Shown here piece by piece: positions 1 through 13,800 of a DNA stretch of 64,000 nucleotides. The stretch comes from Phoronis australis (lineage: Eukaryota > Phoronida > Phoronidae): NCBI GenBank assembly GCA_002633005.1, contig NMRA01000047.1, positions 374,913-438,912 on the forward strand, in the 5' to 3' direction. The number at the start of each line of letters is the position of its first letter. Positions within the stretch are counted from its first letter, which is position 1. A model generated the notes under the pieces. That model searched no databases. It saw only the letters and a list, made by a program, of their open reading frames with translations, and was not told the DNA's origin. The position numbers were made by a program, and so were the translations under genes.

Positions 1-233
1 CACCTTTAGTATTTTTACTCATAACGTAAAATTGCCGTGAGGAGTTGACAGGGACCTCAGGGGTTTCACACTCCACTGATTTATCCACAGTATTTTGAAA
101 ACGCTTTGCCCAGTCGCACATTGTGTGTCATAAAAGAGATAAGCATACCAGCAGCTGACGCAGCAAGTAAAACTACTCTCGTTTATCACATTGGTGTAGA
201 CTCACAGTTGATCTATGGTTTTCTGTAGACCCC

Positions 234-275
234 AGACCGTCCCGAGTTGCACCACATACCAACTCGGGACGGTCT
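234..275. repeat. Perfect 16-bp inverted repeat (hairpin)
   Basis: Positions 234-249 (AGACCGTCCCGAGTTG) are the exact reverse complement of 260-275, separated by a 10-base loop. All 16 pairs match, and pairing stops outside the arms. It lies about 60 bases before the first KDZ exon, in what is read as intron. It could be a hairpin-forming element or a relic of a small palindromic repeat. No function is assigned. Confidence 0.85.
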
Positions 276-331
276 CTCACGACGATTAAGCGTTATGTAT
301 GAGGCCCATTTATATGTGAGGTGCTTTGTAG

Positions 332-3057
332 GTTCTGTACAACCCGAGGAAACTTGGGACATTTGGCCTAACAGATGGGGAATCAACAGAGCGTTTGTGG
401 TCCTATTTACGGCGATTCTCAAGAATAACGAAAGAGATGACTGCTTCTCACAGACAGGATGTTTTAGTAGATGCATTGATGTTTTATGGGGAACGCCTAA
501 GGTCTAGTTTTGGTAAGTCAGCAGGGTCTCATTTATGCGGATTAAGCACATTTTAGCATTCTCGGCACATAGGTGAGCCTTTGTCTGACAAAGAATATAT
601 TTGTTTAGTTTGAAGTTAATATTAAAATTAAAATGAATTTTCAAACATCATCAGTTGTTTACAATATAATACAAACCTTGTATTACTTATAAACTGGTAT
701 ATGTATTGTGTGGTGACTTTTATTGAACTCTGTCCTTGTGCGTCCACATATTTATGTGATTGTGCTCATTGTCGTCATCTCTGTCTGGGTGTCTGGCGTT
801 CGTAGCTGCATCTCCTACTTCCCTCACAGGATTGTAATGAAATTTTCCGACTGATCTCTGTGGTGCTATAGAGATCCAACAAGCGCTGTGCCTAGTGGCA
901 ATTTCATTTTTTCAGGTTCCATCTGTTTCTCTGAAGTTCCTTGGCAGTTTTTTATGAAATTTAAGAAATAGCTTTCTTTTTAAGAAACAACATCTTTTGC
1001 TTTTGGTTGGATTTGGCATATTTTGTGACATTTAGTGGCTATTTTATAATGCAAATGAGCACCCCTAGATGCTAAATGTTCGCTGAGCATTCTTAGGTGC
1101 ATTTCAATGCTCTGCGTTGCTTTTGTTAATAATATGGAATGTGCCCAATACTCTTTCTTTGATTTTTCTGAAACTTGTTCAATGAAAGTTTTTATTCATA
1201 TTCTAATAAAAGATCTACTATCTAATATTCATCTGTGTGCTTTAACTTTTGTACTCATTGCTTGTTTCTCAGGTAAGGGCTTGTCATCTAAACTGCAAAA
1301 GGCACAAGATACTCAAGCATTGTATGATTCAGAGCTGAGACAGTTGGCAAGTCTTGTACCAGGTACACCATTGCTTATCAGTTGTGGGTTTGTAAAAACT
1401 TAATTGTTTTTTATACACTTGGAAGTTTTTACTGTGTTTTCAGGTATGTATAAAATCTAATGCTGCATGTTTTATGGGCAATTGCCATCAGTGTTTCCCT
1501 TGTACAAGTTTAATAGTAAGAACGAGCTCAGAGAAGGAGACACCTCTCCAATGCTCAATTGTCAGCCATTAAAACCAAGATTCAAACCCATGTTTCCCAA
1601 ATGGGAGCCTAGAGCTCAAACCACTGGGCCGCACTGTCTAATCATTGAGAGTTGGTATCCTCATGCTCATAAATGTGTTAACAAATTTCTTCATTGAGTA
1701 ACGATTTTTCAGGAGGTGTCACTAGTGAACAAGCTGAGCAATGGCACGAAAATGCAAGGCAGTTCCATTTGAACAGTCATGGAACACGTTTAGGTATATA
1801 TTTTTAACAGTAAACCCCTACCTGAAAGCATCGTAACTTAAAAATCGTCTGTAATTTATCTTAAATTTTACTTAAAGCAAATTTGTATTGTGTTCCACAA
1901 AACTGAGATAATATCTATTCTTATCTTAACTTTAAAACAGCTCAATCTTATCTTAAGTTTGCCTTAACTAACTTAAGAATATGTGTTCTGCTTTTGCCAT
2001 CAAAGTGAAAAAGAAAGGTTACATTATAATTTTTGTTTAAAGGATTTAAGATGGCATGATAACTTGTACCTTAATGCATGTTATCTAGTGACTCACTTGG
2101 GGAAAAATACTGTTAGTGACATGACAATCATGCACACTGTGTTCAGAAAATTGTAAGATGTGATTTTATTATAATGATTAATAGAACTGTCAAAAGTTAA
2201 ATAACTTGTATTTTCACAATTCAGGTACAGAATCAAAACACAGTCGAATGTTGGTTGACATCCAAAAACTCTGTCACGAGAGGACATACCTTCTTTCACT
2301 TAAGAAAAAGTATGCTGGTAAGTATTATTTACACCACTTGTATATTCGCTCTTGTTTATGTTGACATTGTGTATCTTTTTATAACATTTTGGACACGTGA
2401 TTCGTTGTCATGTAATTGAACAAAAGCTCAAGTGCAAAATTAAGCTTCTATGACATGGTTCTTTCAGATGGCCAAACAATAGCAATGAGGTTGACCAAAC
2501 AATTGACTAAAACGATGAAGTGCCTGCGAAAGAGAATCTGTGACTACAATAACCTGGAGCAAGATGTGTCCGGAAAGTATCCCAAAAAAATTCAAGAAGA
2601 TACCGTTTTCAACCATGGCAACACTCTATGGGCTCTGATTAGTGATGAGACCTCTGTTTTAGGGGATGGGCTGCAGCAGTTGAAGGCTGATGTAGTGAAT
2701 GCACATCTGTACAAATTGCGTGCTACAGAAGAAATAATACTACTTAAGGATGAAATGAGGCGCGTGAAATACTTTTATGTTTTGGAACATGAGAAAGCAT
2801 TTGAAGAAGCCCAGCGGTATAAGAACCAAGGTGATGAAGCACAGGCATCTATGTGGTTGAACAAATGTATGAGGTTAGAGTTGAGATTGCAAACTCTTGC
2901 ACATCAGCTTAACGACAACAGTGGCCACCCCAGTATTTTGATTGATGCCATTGAAACTGTGATTGAAAGGTCAAAACTGAATATAGTAGACTGTGAAGAT
3001 GTACTTGAGAATGATGAAGAAGAATCAAGTGACAATAGTGGGGATGAGGATTGTTGA
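332..3057 (+). CDS. KDZ (Kyakuja-Dileera-Zisupton) transposase-like protein, C-terminal part
   Basis: Five exons join in frame: 332-512, 1273-1362, 1713-1793, 2225-2317, 2468-3057 (stop TGA). They give 344 residues; the 5' part is outside the window or was not found. Introns after the first visible exon are all phase 1. Exon 1 carries the family's most recognisable block, FGLTDGES followed by TERLWSYLRRFSRITKEM. Exons 2-4 match the helical region that follows it in KDZ proteins (KGLSSKLQKAQ, then VTSEQAEQWHENARQF). The last exon is a long helical segment ending in an acidic tail (DEEESS, GDED). KDZ enzymes are RNase H-fold DNA transposases. The cysteine-rich N-terminus and most of the catalytic core are not visible. 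There are no stops or frameshifts in the visible part, and the gene has introns, so it is either a recent intron-bearing element or a domesticated host gene. Family assignment is from memory of motifs. Confidence 0.75.
735..1130 (+). repeat. Dispersed repeat family R1, copy 1
   Basis: This resembles 49480-53180: a start like GTCCACATATTTATGTG, a middle with 'tatctcc...atgaaatt' blocks, and a conserved end, CATTTCAATGCTCTGCGTT at about 1101-1119. It lies in the intron between KDZ exons 332-512 and 1273-1362. No coding potential is evident. Confidence 0.6.
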
Positions 3058-3142
3058 TGCACATAATTAATCACCATTCATCAGTGTGTAATTACTGGAT
3101 CTGACACTCAGTTTGAAGTAAAAAGTTGCCATTGTAATGGTG

Positions 3143-3148
3143 AATAAA
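3143..3148 (+). terminator. Candidate poly(A) signal AATAAA for the KDZ gene
   Basis: A canonical AATAAA lies about 86 bases after the TGA stop of the KDZ-like gene. Another occurs near 3925. Inferred from the hexamer alone. Confidence 0.4.
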
Positions 3149-6100
3149 AATGTTTTCATCTGTCAAATGCCAGAAAGTAAACCTCTGTGTGATAGGCATG
3201 TTAACAAAATTCAAACTTTGATAATAGTCACTTACAAGATTATGTCTTTGGAGAACCAGCATTCTCCTCTGAGTAATGGGCATTAAACTGGTTCTCAACA
3301 TTCGGGGACCCTTGTAAGTGGCTGTTGCCCAGTCTTTGTGCTTAACCTTCGCCATCTGTTCTTTCACGTGTATATTCTTTGGAATTTTTTTAACTCCATG
3401 TGCACTCTGTACTTGAAAATGTGGTACCATATTTCATTGTTTTAAATGACTACAAACCAGCTGATGTCAGGAAAAAATTCGCCATGTGTCTTAATCATTT
3501 TGGAATTGGAGATGTTAATTATTCCCCAGTATGGTTTGGAATTTTTGGAACCGTTGTAAGTCAAGAGTGTATTCCACACACAATAGACCTTTTGATTACT
3601 GCAAGTCCAGTTGGCCTGTTAAACAAAAGGGTCTGTGGTCGTGGCTGAGAAGAGGAAGTGTTTTAATGTCCCCTGTGGATCAGTGAATAACCAAACCCAT
3701 TATTTCAGACTTTAATTCACGTATTCTGAAACAGTAATTTCTTAATTGGGCATTGGGAAGTGGAAAAGTGTTTTGCTGTTAATAAGTCTGTATAGTTAAC
3801 CATTTCTTGTTTATTGTGACAGAGACTTTATGATGTGCTAGGCAGCGTTGTGTGTTTTCTCTGTTTCCTCGAAAACCCGTATTTGTGAACGTTGATGTTA
3901 TACATAAAATAATCTTTGTATTGAAATAAAAGTTATATTGAACACGTCAAAGTGATAATCATAACTTACAAAACATATCCATCCATTTCCGCAAGAGTAA
4001 TTTAACTCCCTGAGAATCAGCCGTATAAATTATTAGAAAAATACTTGTGTAAAATGTAAATTTGTTAGTTTTGCAATTGTCTTGCCGGCTAGCGTGGTGT
4101 GCCTACGACCGGTAAGACTTAGATAAAGAATGTAGAATTTTGAGAGAAAACCAAAACACGTCTTATCTTGAAAAGAAGTTCGGCTGAAACTCCTCAAACG
4201 CTGAAAATCAAACGCTGCATCAAATGCGATACACTAAAAATTAATCAATGAGAATTTGCCACAAACGCCTATAAACGTCATACACCACTGTTGACATCAA
4301 GCTTAAGTAACAGCTGAAAACCTAAACAAAGTTCGAGGACTCCAGTTACATTATGTAAATACGTGACAATTGTTTGCGTCTTAGTTATTGAAAGTCTCTC
4401 TCAATTGATATTTGACCAAAGAAATATATTTTCATGTTTGTAATGTGGAAGGCAAAACACTAAATTTCAAGAAAACCAGCATCTAGGTTGCATATTTGAC
4501 CTGGAAAGATTGAGAATTTAAAGCCTCGGCTTGTAAGTTATTTTAAACTTTGTGTTCGAAACGATGCAAAGATTTTATTTGGTTGTTATGGTTCAGTGCC
4601 TTAGGTTTTCAGTCTTGAATTCGATCTCTCATACCGAGTTTGAGATATTAAACCGTTTTTTAAGCTTGATTTTTTTGCTGTTAAATTCTTCGTCGTCACA
4701 TTTTACTGGCGTTTACTATAACTTTGATTGCTGTTATTCTCATTAAATTTTGGTTAGTTTCCTAACAACAAGCTCCTACCACCGGCAAGTCAGAACGTAC
4801 GTCCTACCTTTTTACACATTTTGCTTAAGCATGAGTGCCACATGTCTCAAAACTGGCTTCCTCCAATTGTCATTTTCTTCTTTATGGTAACATTTAAGCG
4901 GTTAACCGTAATTTAGGCCGTAATACTGGGTTGGGTCTGCTTTTGGCGGTTTCCTCTTTATTTCTTTGTTTTATTCGTTTTGCAATAAAATCTTCAGTTG
5001 CATGTTTCGACTTTTGACGGTTTTACCCATTAATGATGAATACATTAGTATGTAGACATTTCCGCCCGGCAGTGCTGTAGTGGTAAAATTAGAGGTAAGT
5101 AGGCGCCCAACCCATCGCATCGCCTTGAGCGCTGAATTTTAATAGTACATTGAACTCGCAAAAAACTTGATTCGCAAACATGCACATACGTAGGCCTACT
5201 TTGTGACTCACGAGTGGCCATTTACATAGAGTCTGCATTGGCGGATCTGGTATGTCGGAGAAAGAGGGTCCCGAACCACACATTTTCGCAAAGCAGAGAT
5301 CCATGTGCATTCCAAGCGGTCTCTGAAGGGGCCCAAGCACAATTGTAACGCCCAGAAATTATTTGAAGGTGGACATTTTTAGTCGCCCGTCGGGTGTGTC
5401 CTCGGGGCCCTTCGCCACCCGTTCCCCTTTATCCACCTATGCTGGGACACCATAACTGTTTCTTTATCTTGAAACTATCTTGAAACATTGATAAAAAATT
5501 CCGTTTCTCGGTGAGCGTACATGTATGACTGGTGGTCGCGCGCCCAAATGTCTTCAGCGTAGCGCATTGATGCCGTAAGCATCGTATCGAGACCCCTACT
5601 CCTCACTATACCGTTACTTACGGTACTTAGACGTTACTTTAAAACGTAAAAAGGTGGTTGGCTGCAACTATGTGCGCTTATGCCCCACTATACCGTAACT
5701 GCGCCGATTCATAAATGGACTGCAATTGAATCCAGAGCTGTACGCATGCATGTGTAATAAAAGTGTAGAAGTTTCCCATTTCAGGCAGAGCGTGTAACGC
5801 AAGCTACAGGCTTTGGATAATGTTTCCATTCGTTTTGGACAATAAGGGAAGCTTTTAAATCATCACACTGCTTTGTAACATTTCACACGTTGTTCAAAGG
5901 TCTGCTAAAAATTATTGTCATCGCAAAAATTATGCGGCCACTTAACTCCAACTGACCAAGCATTTCACTCCCAGATGGTCACCTGACCACGGTTTTCTCA
6001 TCGACTAGGGCGGGTTTTTTCGTTTCTAACCATTCCATTAGTGTCTGGTTTATTTTTGAAGCCCGTTACCAAACGTACCAATTTTCCGATACTAACTTTT

Positions 6101-7189
6101 TCTAACATATTCTGATGTGAGGAAATAATCGAACACACATTTTTTTCTCTCGCTTTGTGCGATTTTCTATGCTTTTTGAACTAGAATCAGGCGACTCAGG
6201 ATTGCCGCTATTTTCTACTTCTGTAGTCTTAGTACTTTTCTCGCATGTGAGTAGACAAGATCGGTGATTGTGAAATGTCTTAACTATAAAGTATTAATTG
6301 ATTTCATTACTGATTATAGTTATTTAAACATTTAAACATTAAAATATAAGAACGAAGAAAAACATTTTCAACATTTATTTCCAAGTACATCTGAAGATCT
6401 TGAAAATCAGTGTACACCAATAATCACAAAAACAAAGACCTTCACTAAATAATCACATTTTTGCTAGAAAGTGAACCATATCCAAGTAATAACTATGGCT
6501 ACTCATGAACCATTTCAACCACCACGTTATTGTTTGTCAAAAAACGGTAGTACAAGACATAACATAGCTAATAAAACTGAGAGAAGTTGTTTGAGAAGAA
6601 TATTTATGATCAAGGTAACATTTACAATCTACACCAATATCAAATAGGCTACTACTTTGTACAAAACACATACCCTATTCGAAGATTACATGCAAACACC
6701 ATTCAGCACTTACAAATATGAATGAAGTCACATTTCATAGAAAAAAATGATCATTGTTTTAATCAGTTAAAAGGTCTATTACAGAATATAGTCTCATAGT
6801 ACAAACAATTTGTTGCATTCAGTTTTAAGCCAGGTGCATAATTGGGGCTTGGAGAAATCGCATAACATGAGCCAGAAAATCTGCACCAAATAATAATAAT
6901 GGATAAACATAAAACAGGGATTAGACACTTACCTATGACACCATGAACCAATTGTATTACATCAGGAAAAGTTCACTGATATTTTTCAAACCTACTTTTA
7001 TAGCCCTAACATTGGCAAGGTGTGTGTCAAAAGATGAAATTACCCAATTCTTCAATTTCTAAGAAGCCATGAAATATATATTGTTGGCACTTAAAATGTC
7101 ATGTCTTGTGTACCCACTCTGCAGTTGAAACTGGTACATCATCGAGATTTCTACAGTTTTAATAATTGGGAAATACAGTAGCTTATTTC
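3149..7189. other. Intergenic stretch, no gene seen
   Basis: No exon chain with consistent splice phases was found. The open frames here are short and have no recognisable content. It holds a fragment of the small TIR repeat at 5070-5110 and AT-rich unique-looking DNA. It separates the convergent 3' ends of the KDZ gene (plus) and the homeodomain-like gene (minus). Confidence 0.5.
5070..5110 (+). repeat. End fragment of a small TIR repeat (shared with 24057-24205)
   Basis: The sequence CAGTGCTGTAGTGG, then taaaattagagg and taggcgccc, matches the reverse complement of the right end of the 24057-24205 element. This is two copies of one family in the window. Confidence 0.6.
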
Positions 7190-7830
7190 AGGAAGCATAA
7201 TGGACAAAAATCGCCACCAGAAGACCTCACGATTGTCACACCCTTCCAAAAATCAATGCCTATTTGGCAAACTTCCTGGAAATCCACCGATGAACTTTGA
7301 AAACACAGAGGCAAACGTGAACATTTAAACTGCAATTAGAGGACACTGAGATACGCCAATGGGTCCAAAACTTGTCATAAAATTTTGTCACCTCTGAAGG
7401 TGCATGTTTGCCAAATTTCAGAAAGATCCTACAAAAAGTTAAGGATTGAGGAACAGAAATGCCAAATGTGGCGCCAAAGTACCGGAACCAGTTCGAATAC
7501 CAACGTCAGCCACGCGATTCTCATCAGAAAAACATGTGCCAACTTTAACAGTCCTCCAAATAGTTTTACAGAAAGGGAAACGCCAAAAAAGAAACGGTCT
7601 CAAAATTACAAAAACGTCCACTAAGGTGGCATAGAACCGTTGATTAGACGTCCGAAAATTCCGTCACCTTAACAGTAGAAACCTATCTGCCAAAATTTAA
7701 CAAAATCGATCTAAGAATTATGAAAATACAGAGGTAACTGAAAAAAATTCAAATTGCCACTATGAGGCACTGCAGTTAAGGAGATAGAACAGCAGATGGT
7801 TGGACAAACATGACAGTAATATGCACTCAC
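7190..7830 (-). repeat. Dispersed repeat family R1, inverted copies
   Basis: Several blocks read on the minus strand resemble the R1 units at 49480-53180, including pieces like 'tgcctctgt' and 'aaatttggca' and the 'one unit per 100-200 bases' layout. It lies just downstream of the stop codon of the homeodomain-like gene. The open frames here are shadows of the repeat. Confidence 0.5.
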
Positions 7831-7867
7831 ATACAAGTACGTGGACTGGGGAAATAACAACAACAAC

Positions 7868-10800
7868 TTATGAAGACAAGTTTGGGAAATGAGACTCAAT
7901 AACATCTTTTAAGTTTTCATATGGCTCGAATGTCACTTCCCCAGTCTCCCACAGCACCTCTGCTTGTTTTTCGCCATCTTTAGTAATACGCATACTTAGA
8001 ACATCCTTTACAATCCAAAGTTTCTGCTTTTTTGGTTTCTTTTTTTGCTGGCGGGTTTTCTTTCGTTTCTTTTTTGAGTCTGTAACAGAATTTACAACAT
8101 CCATGAAAACACATAATTGTTGATTACTGAAGCAATAAAGTCAGAAAAAAATTAATGATCACCATTTGGTAACTGAGGTTGTCTCAATTCTAGAAAGCCA
8201 TTCAAACGAATGAGCTGTTGAGACATTCATTCAATGAAACCACATCCTGAATTCCATTTGTGGATAAACGAAAATTGGATTGTACAATTGACCGAGTTCT
8301 CAAAAGTCAGGGCCACTATCGCACACTTTTGAGCTTAGTCAGAATAATAAGCAGCTTTTAATTTTGTGTAGGCATGGCAATTTTGTGAGCAACAGTGAAA
8401 CATTGTTGACCTTTCAATGACTAGAAAAGAAGGAAAAAGATGAAGATGCACAGAATACATGGTAATTGGTCCATTTGAACAAATCACCAGAGCTAACACA
8501 CGACCAATGTTATTAATCAACAGGTTCTTTGAGAAAGAAATTTAAGATTAAGCATCACCTTTAACTTCCACCATGTGCACATCTCCTCTCTCCATCATCT
8601 TAAATATGTCCACTGTAAAAAAAAAAAAACATCACATGCTTAAGTACCAAAATTTAACAAAGCAGGTATTCCACCTATTCAATCTTTTATATAGTATATG
8701 AGTTATACTTGTTTGTCTTACTCCTCAAACTTTTTATTTAAAAATTATCAATTTTTCTTACATGTGTTAACACCAGTTTAGTGTTGCATAACTTTTCAAT
8801 TCAATAGGACTGCTGACACACAGTTGGCTCAAATCAAGTTGCCCATGACTTGATTAATGGCTTAGTGAACATAATGCACCCTGTTCACTGGCAGGAACGA
8901 CCACCCATAATTTGAGTTTTTTTCTGAAGACCACCACCCATGAATTTTTATTTCTACTGCCGTCCCCCCCCCTCCCACACGGATTTTACTGGAACAGCCC
9001 TAAGCACCACTGGCAACCCCAGATTTTATTACCAACCTGGCATTTTTAGTTTTGGCAACCTCTGAGGTTTTTGCCAAGCCACCCAATGGGACTTGGCATT
9101 AAGTTAAGTGAAATCCCAGGACACCGCATAAAGTCCAGGGTAGCTGATTCTGCATACAATTCGGCTGACAAAAAAAGACAAGGGGTAAGGTCGAACTATT
9201 GTAATGTGCCCCACAGTATATTACAAGTACCTCCCAAATTCTCCCAGTTAGTGTACATTCAGCTCAGGTAATTATTGTATGACTTTGATACTCGTATTGA
9301 CGACTTTGTGTCAACTTGGTCCCGAACACATTCTGAGGTCGCACATTCACTTGTTACCGTTGCTAGGGCAAAAAGTCAAAATAGATCTTCGTCTGGTAAA
9401 TTTGATTATTTGTTTCGCAGCCTATATCTATTTTAAAGAATAAAAAAATACATTTTTCATATCAATTTCTTTCAAACCTTAATAAAATCTTACTTAATAA
9501 GATTCTTATTAGTTTTCGACTTCAGATTAGGGTTTTCTGAGAACTGAGAAGTGAAAACTTACTCGCAGTTTCAACCTCTACAAGAGGTGTCTCACTCACA
9601 CGCTCAATTAGTGGATGTGATCGAACACCTTCTTGTGCATGTGGGACATCGTGCCAAGTCTGTTCCTCAACCACTGGATGCTCTTGTGCAACTTCTTGTG
9701 CATGTGGGACATCGTGCAAAGTCTGGTGCTCTTGAGTCTCCTCCTGTTGGAGTCTGTAAAGTTAAACCAGACAGCCTCAGAACATGGTGAATTGCTTCAA
9801 TATTCTTGAATAATTAACCTTTTTCAAACAACATTTCACAGGTTGCGTTGTATAGAAGCTCAAATATTCATTAAAAGCTCCCACCATGTGTAGTATACAA
9901 TGAAAGCCACTTACATACATTCAGCCATTTTGAAATTATAGTAAAATACTATTTCTGAAAAGGTCCATGTGCTTTAAGCTTGTGCAAGACCTTTAGAAGA
10001 ATTTTAGCCAACTTCAGAATATCATAAATGTACCTCAGTAGATGATGAACAGAATCTATGCCAGACACTATGTTATGTGCACTGTTATCCTAACCGCTGT
10101 GAAGAATTTTTTATAAAATGTTAAACTTTTGCATGACGGGCAATGAAAAGACAAGACTTGAACATTTATATCATACGAAATTTGGTCATGTAATTGACCC
10201 TGTTGTTTTGTTATGAATGTATGTTTCTTTTTTCTGGTAAATATGGTAAAAAGCATGGTCATGACAGTTTATGTCAGATTGGTATAAATTCAACAATTAA
10301 ATTCTACAGAATTTCCTCTTGCAGAGTTAACTTTTGTATACAGTATACTTTTGAAGACTGTAGGCTAAATGTAAACTTGTCAATGAGGCCCTACTTAGCC
10401 TTATAACAAACATGTTGAACAAACCCCGACCAAGTTAGATTTACTCATAGCTCTTAGTTAAACTATAAGCACATAATTGATAGTTATACCTCGTCACCCT
10501 AAGTACAAGTCCTGTCTTCTTGTGGAAATCTAGAATTTCCTTCAATCGGGTCAAGCTGTAGTAGTCTGGTTTTCTCAAAACTAAGCCTGGCATATTGGTT
10601 TCAACAACTATTTTGCCTTCCCTAACATTTTGGTAAGGTAGTCGTGAAGACTTTCCCACAGCAGTTGCTACAAAGAAAAATTTAACTGGTTTAAGCACAT
10701 ATTTTTAATGGAACAACACAGGAAATAGATTAACTCCACAACTAATATTTATTCGGCTAACCTAACACGTGTGCACCAGGGCCCAGGATTGCAGTCAAGT

Positions 10801-13800
10801 TTACATAACCATTTAAGTAAAAATATTCACCATAGTGTAAGCAAACATTTGATCTGGTGCAAATTTCCCCTAAGCTTACATGAAAATTAATTTTTTATGT
10901 TCATATAAAGCTAACTTTGTAAAATGAAGAATAGAGTGTACTTTTGAATGTCTTTTGATTGTTTAAACAAAAGTTTAATACTGCATCATTTAAAACCTTC
11001 TGAGGGTGTATATTTGTATCACAAAAATGGCCATCAGATGGCACGAAATTCATTAAACCCATTCGAAACTGGGAAAGTGTAGTCGTCTGATAATAGAGTA
11101 TGATCCCATATCCAAGTGACTTAGTGTAACTGCATGTGTATGAGTTGTTCAGAGAATTAAGCGTTATGTAATACATCCCCAAGTTAGTCATGAGGAATTG
11201 TAGTAAACATGTTTGTATGGTATATCCTGTTATTATTCATGTATGTAAGTGTATGATCACATGGATTGTAACAGATTCAGTAGTATCAGTAGAAGAGTAT
11301 GAAATAAAACTATATTATCCTCCATCAGACTAGTATTATCCTTGGACCGCGTTCTCGCACTGTGTCGTGCATTCAACCTTCCTAACCGAACATAATGCCT
11401 TTCACTGCTAGAACACCAACATCATCTCTCAAAGTTATTTGTCAAGTAGTATGTAAATTCCGTTAAAGAACTCCAAAGATGCAAAGGTAAATGGAAAAAA
11501 GCTGCCGTTAGGAGCAGACAGATACAGAAGCAAAACACAAAAAACAGTTGATGCACAAAACAGAAAGATCCTGGTGTCTTCAAAATAGAAAATTGTTTGG
11601 CCAATTTCATGAAAAACATCAAGAAACCGAAGTTAAGATGCAAAAGTAAAAAGAAAAAAGACACTATGGAGCACAACTGTAGTTAGATTTGTCTGAAATG
11701 GCATCATCAGTTGCTGTGTCCTGTTTAATTTCAGGAGGGTCTTGCTGCGGTTAAGGAGATACAGCCATGGACGCAAAAACTTGGGATGGCACTACGGAGG
11801 CCATAGAAGTTCAAGACGGAAAATAAATGTCAGTCTCAATCTTTTTATCAGGAACATTATCTCCAAATGATAACGGGAAGATAAATATGTGGGTACATAG
11901 ATGTGATGGGTGAGTTAGGAAACCAAAACAGTGGAACAGGATTTGTTATATAGAGCACAAATTGGACACTGAGGTTTATCGTTATTGATTCTCTCATTAA
12001 TTTACAGTGACGAAGCTTTTGCAATAATATATTTTAACTTACAGTACAGATCATTTAGCAGATGGCGCAACTCCACCCTCAAGTCTTTAATTTGCACCGC
12101 TGTCTGGTTACTTTGACTGCCTGTAAATTGAAACAAATATTATGACAAATTAATGTATCGTTATTTCTCTAGAAAAATTAAAGACTATTCTACTGAACAT
12201 TTCAAAATAGATTTACTTAAACATTTCTAAACCCACTTAAAGATGAAAAGAGTGGTTTAACAACTCACATTAGACGGTTCAATAGTGAGTGCACTTAAAA
12301 GTAGGACAAAGGGACTGCATTGGGACAATTTCCTAAATAATAAACACCAAACCTCAATAACAGTTAAATATCCATTTTGAGACAACAAAAAATGACATGA
12401 ACCTTATTAGCATTGTAATCCTTATCCTACGCTAGCCGAGGTCAACCCACATGCCAATTAACATATTACAAATTGCCTTGGGTTTACTCAATGGACTATC
12501 ATAAGCTGCACCTGGGCTGCGCCAGGAGAGTGCACTCACCCCAGGAGACAAGTGATTTTCATTCAGAAATTGGGAGACCTATGGAATGTTGTTAAGATAT
12601 GTGAGCATACACATTCTATAGTTCACAGTTTCTGATTTAAAACATAAGGCTGTGTTTACTAGTTTGGGAGATGTTGGCAGGTTTATGTAAATATAGACAC
12701 ATAGTTCCATTATATGGCTGAAGCCAGACAGGACCTGGATGACAGTGGATCAGTTAACTTTCACTAGGGCTATGATGGAGATTTACATATGGTGAAAATC
12801 TCCATTAAATTCTGAACAACTTTTATGTCGGCTCCTTTTCTGTGAAATTTAAACATTTCCTCTTCAAATTTCCAATTTAAAATTCTTAGGTCATTAGTCT
12901 GGGTGAACTTCATAACAACTCAGTGTACAGCAGTAGTGGTGACCTACAGTACAGCCACTGAATTATTAGACTTCATCCGGGCTACCTCACGCCTAGCCAG
13001 ACCGGAGCTTAACCGGAGACAGACCAGAGAGTGAGGCGTGAATCAACCGTGACAGCTGGCGTGAGCCTAAGCGTGACTGTACCCGGAGCTTACCTTAAGT
13101 TAGGCGTGAACGAAGCGCGAGCCCGCCTTGAGCCAGGCGTGAGTTTCACTGCCTTGTCTAGAGTTGGAACAGTGTTTAATTGTTATCCTCACTCGTTTAG
13201 CGAACAAAATACTGTATCGTATTTTGAGTGGCATTTCTCATCGCTAGAATCATCTTAACTAGTACGCTATTCAAGTTGACTAGGACATTATTTAAGATTT
13301 AATTTAGGTTTGTCCGGACACACTACCAAGAGGGTCTATTTGTCTTGAACAAGTATATTACGACTAAATATATCGGCATTGTTTCGTTCAAGTTAGTGCT
13401 TGCAATTTAATATTAATTTCGCGACTAAGGAAGTGTTTGTGTTATGAGTGTGTACGTATGCTAGCAATGGAGGCAAAATGTACAGCACTGAAAGTGACAC
13501 GAATACGTGTTTAGATAATATCTTATTATAATGAGTAGCTTTGCATTTAGATAAACACCGTAGGCCTAGTGGAGCTATGAAATATGAACAAGAAGCCCAG
13601 ATCATCTAACAAACGGCAGTAAAATGCGAGCATGCATGCATGCAGAAAAGAGTAGTGCGAAGACTATCAATTAAATAATAATACCACTACTGCTACTACT
13701 AATGATATTACAGGTTAAAGAAATACTGATTGTAACTATAATAGTAAGTATACTAGTAAGAACTACAGTATCAACTTTATTGCAGACACACAAGTACATG

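Noticed and set aside
213-476. Opposed 87- and 86-codon open frames (minus 213-476, plus 247-507)
   Set aside because: They overlap the KDZ exon at 332-512, which reads in a third frame and has the family signature.
4076-4785. Possible TIR element with CTTGCCGG ... CCGGCAAG ends
   Set aside because: Only about 8 bases match and no target duplication was found.
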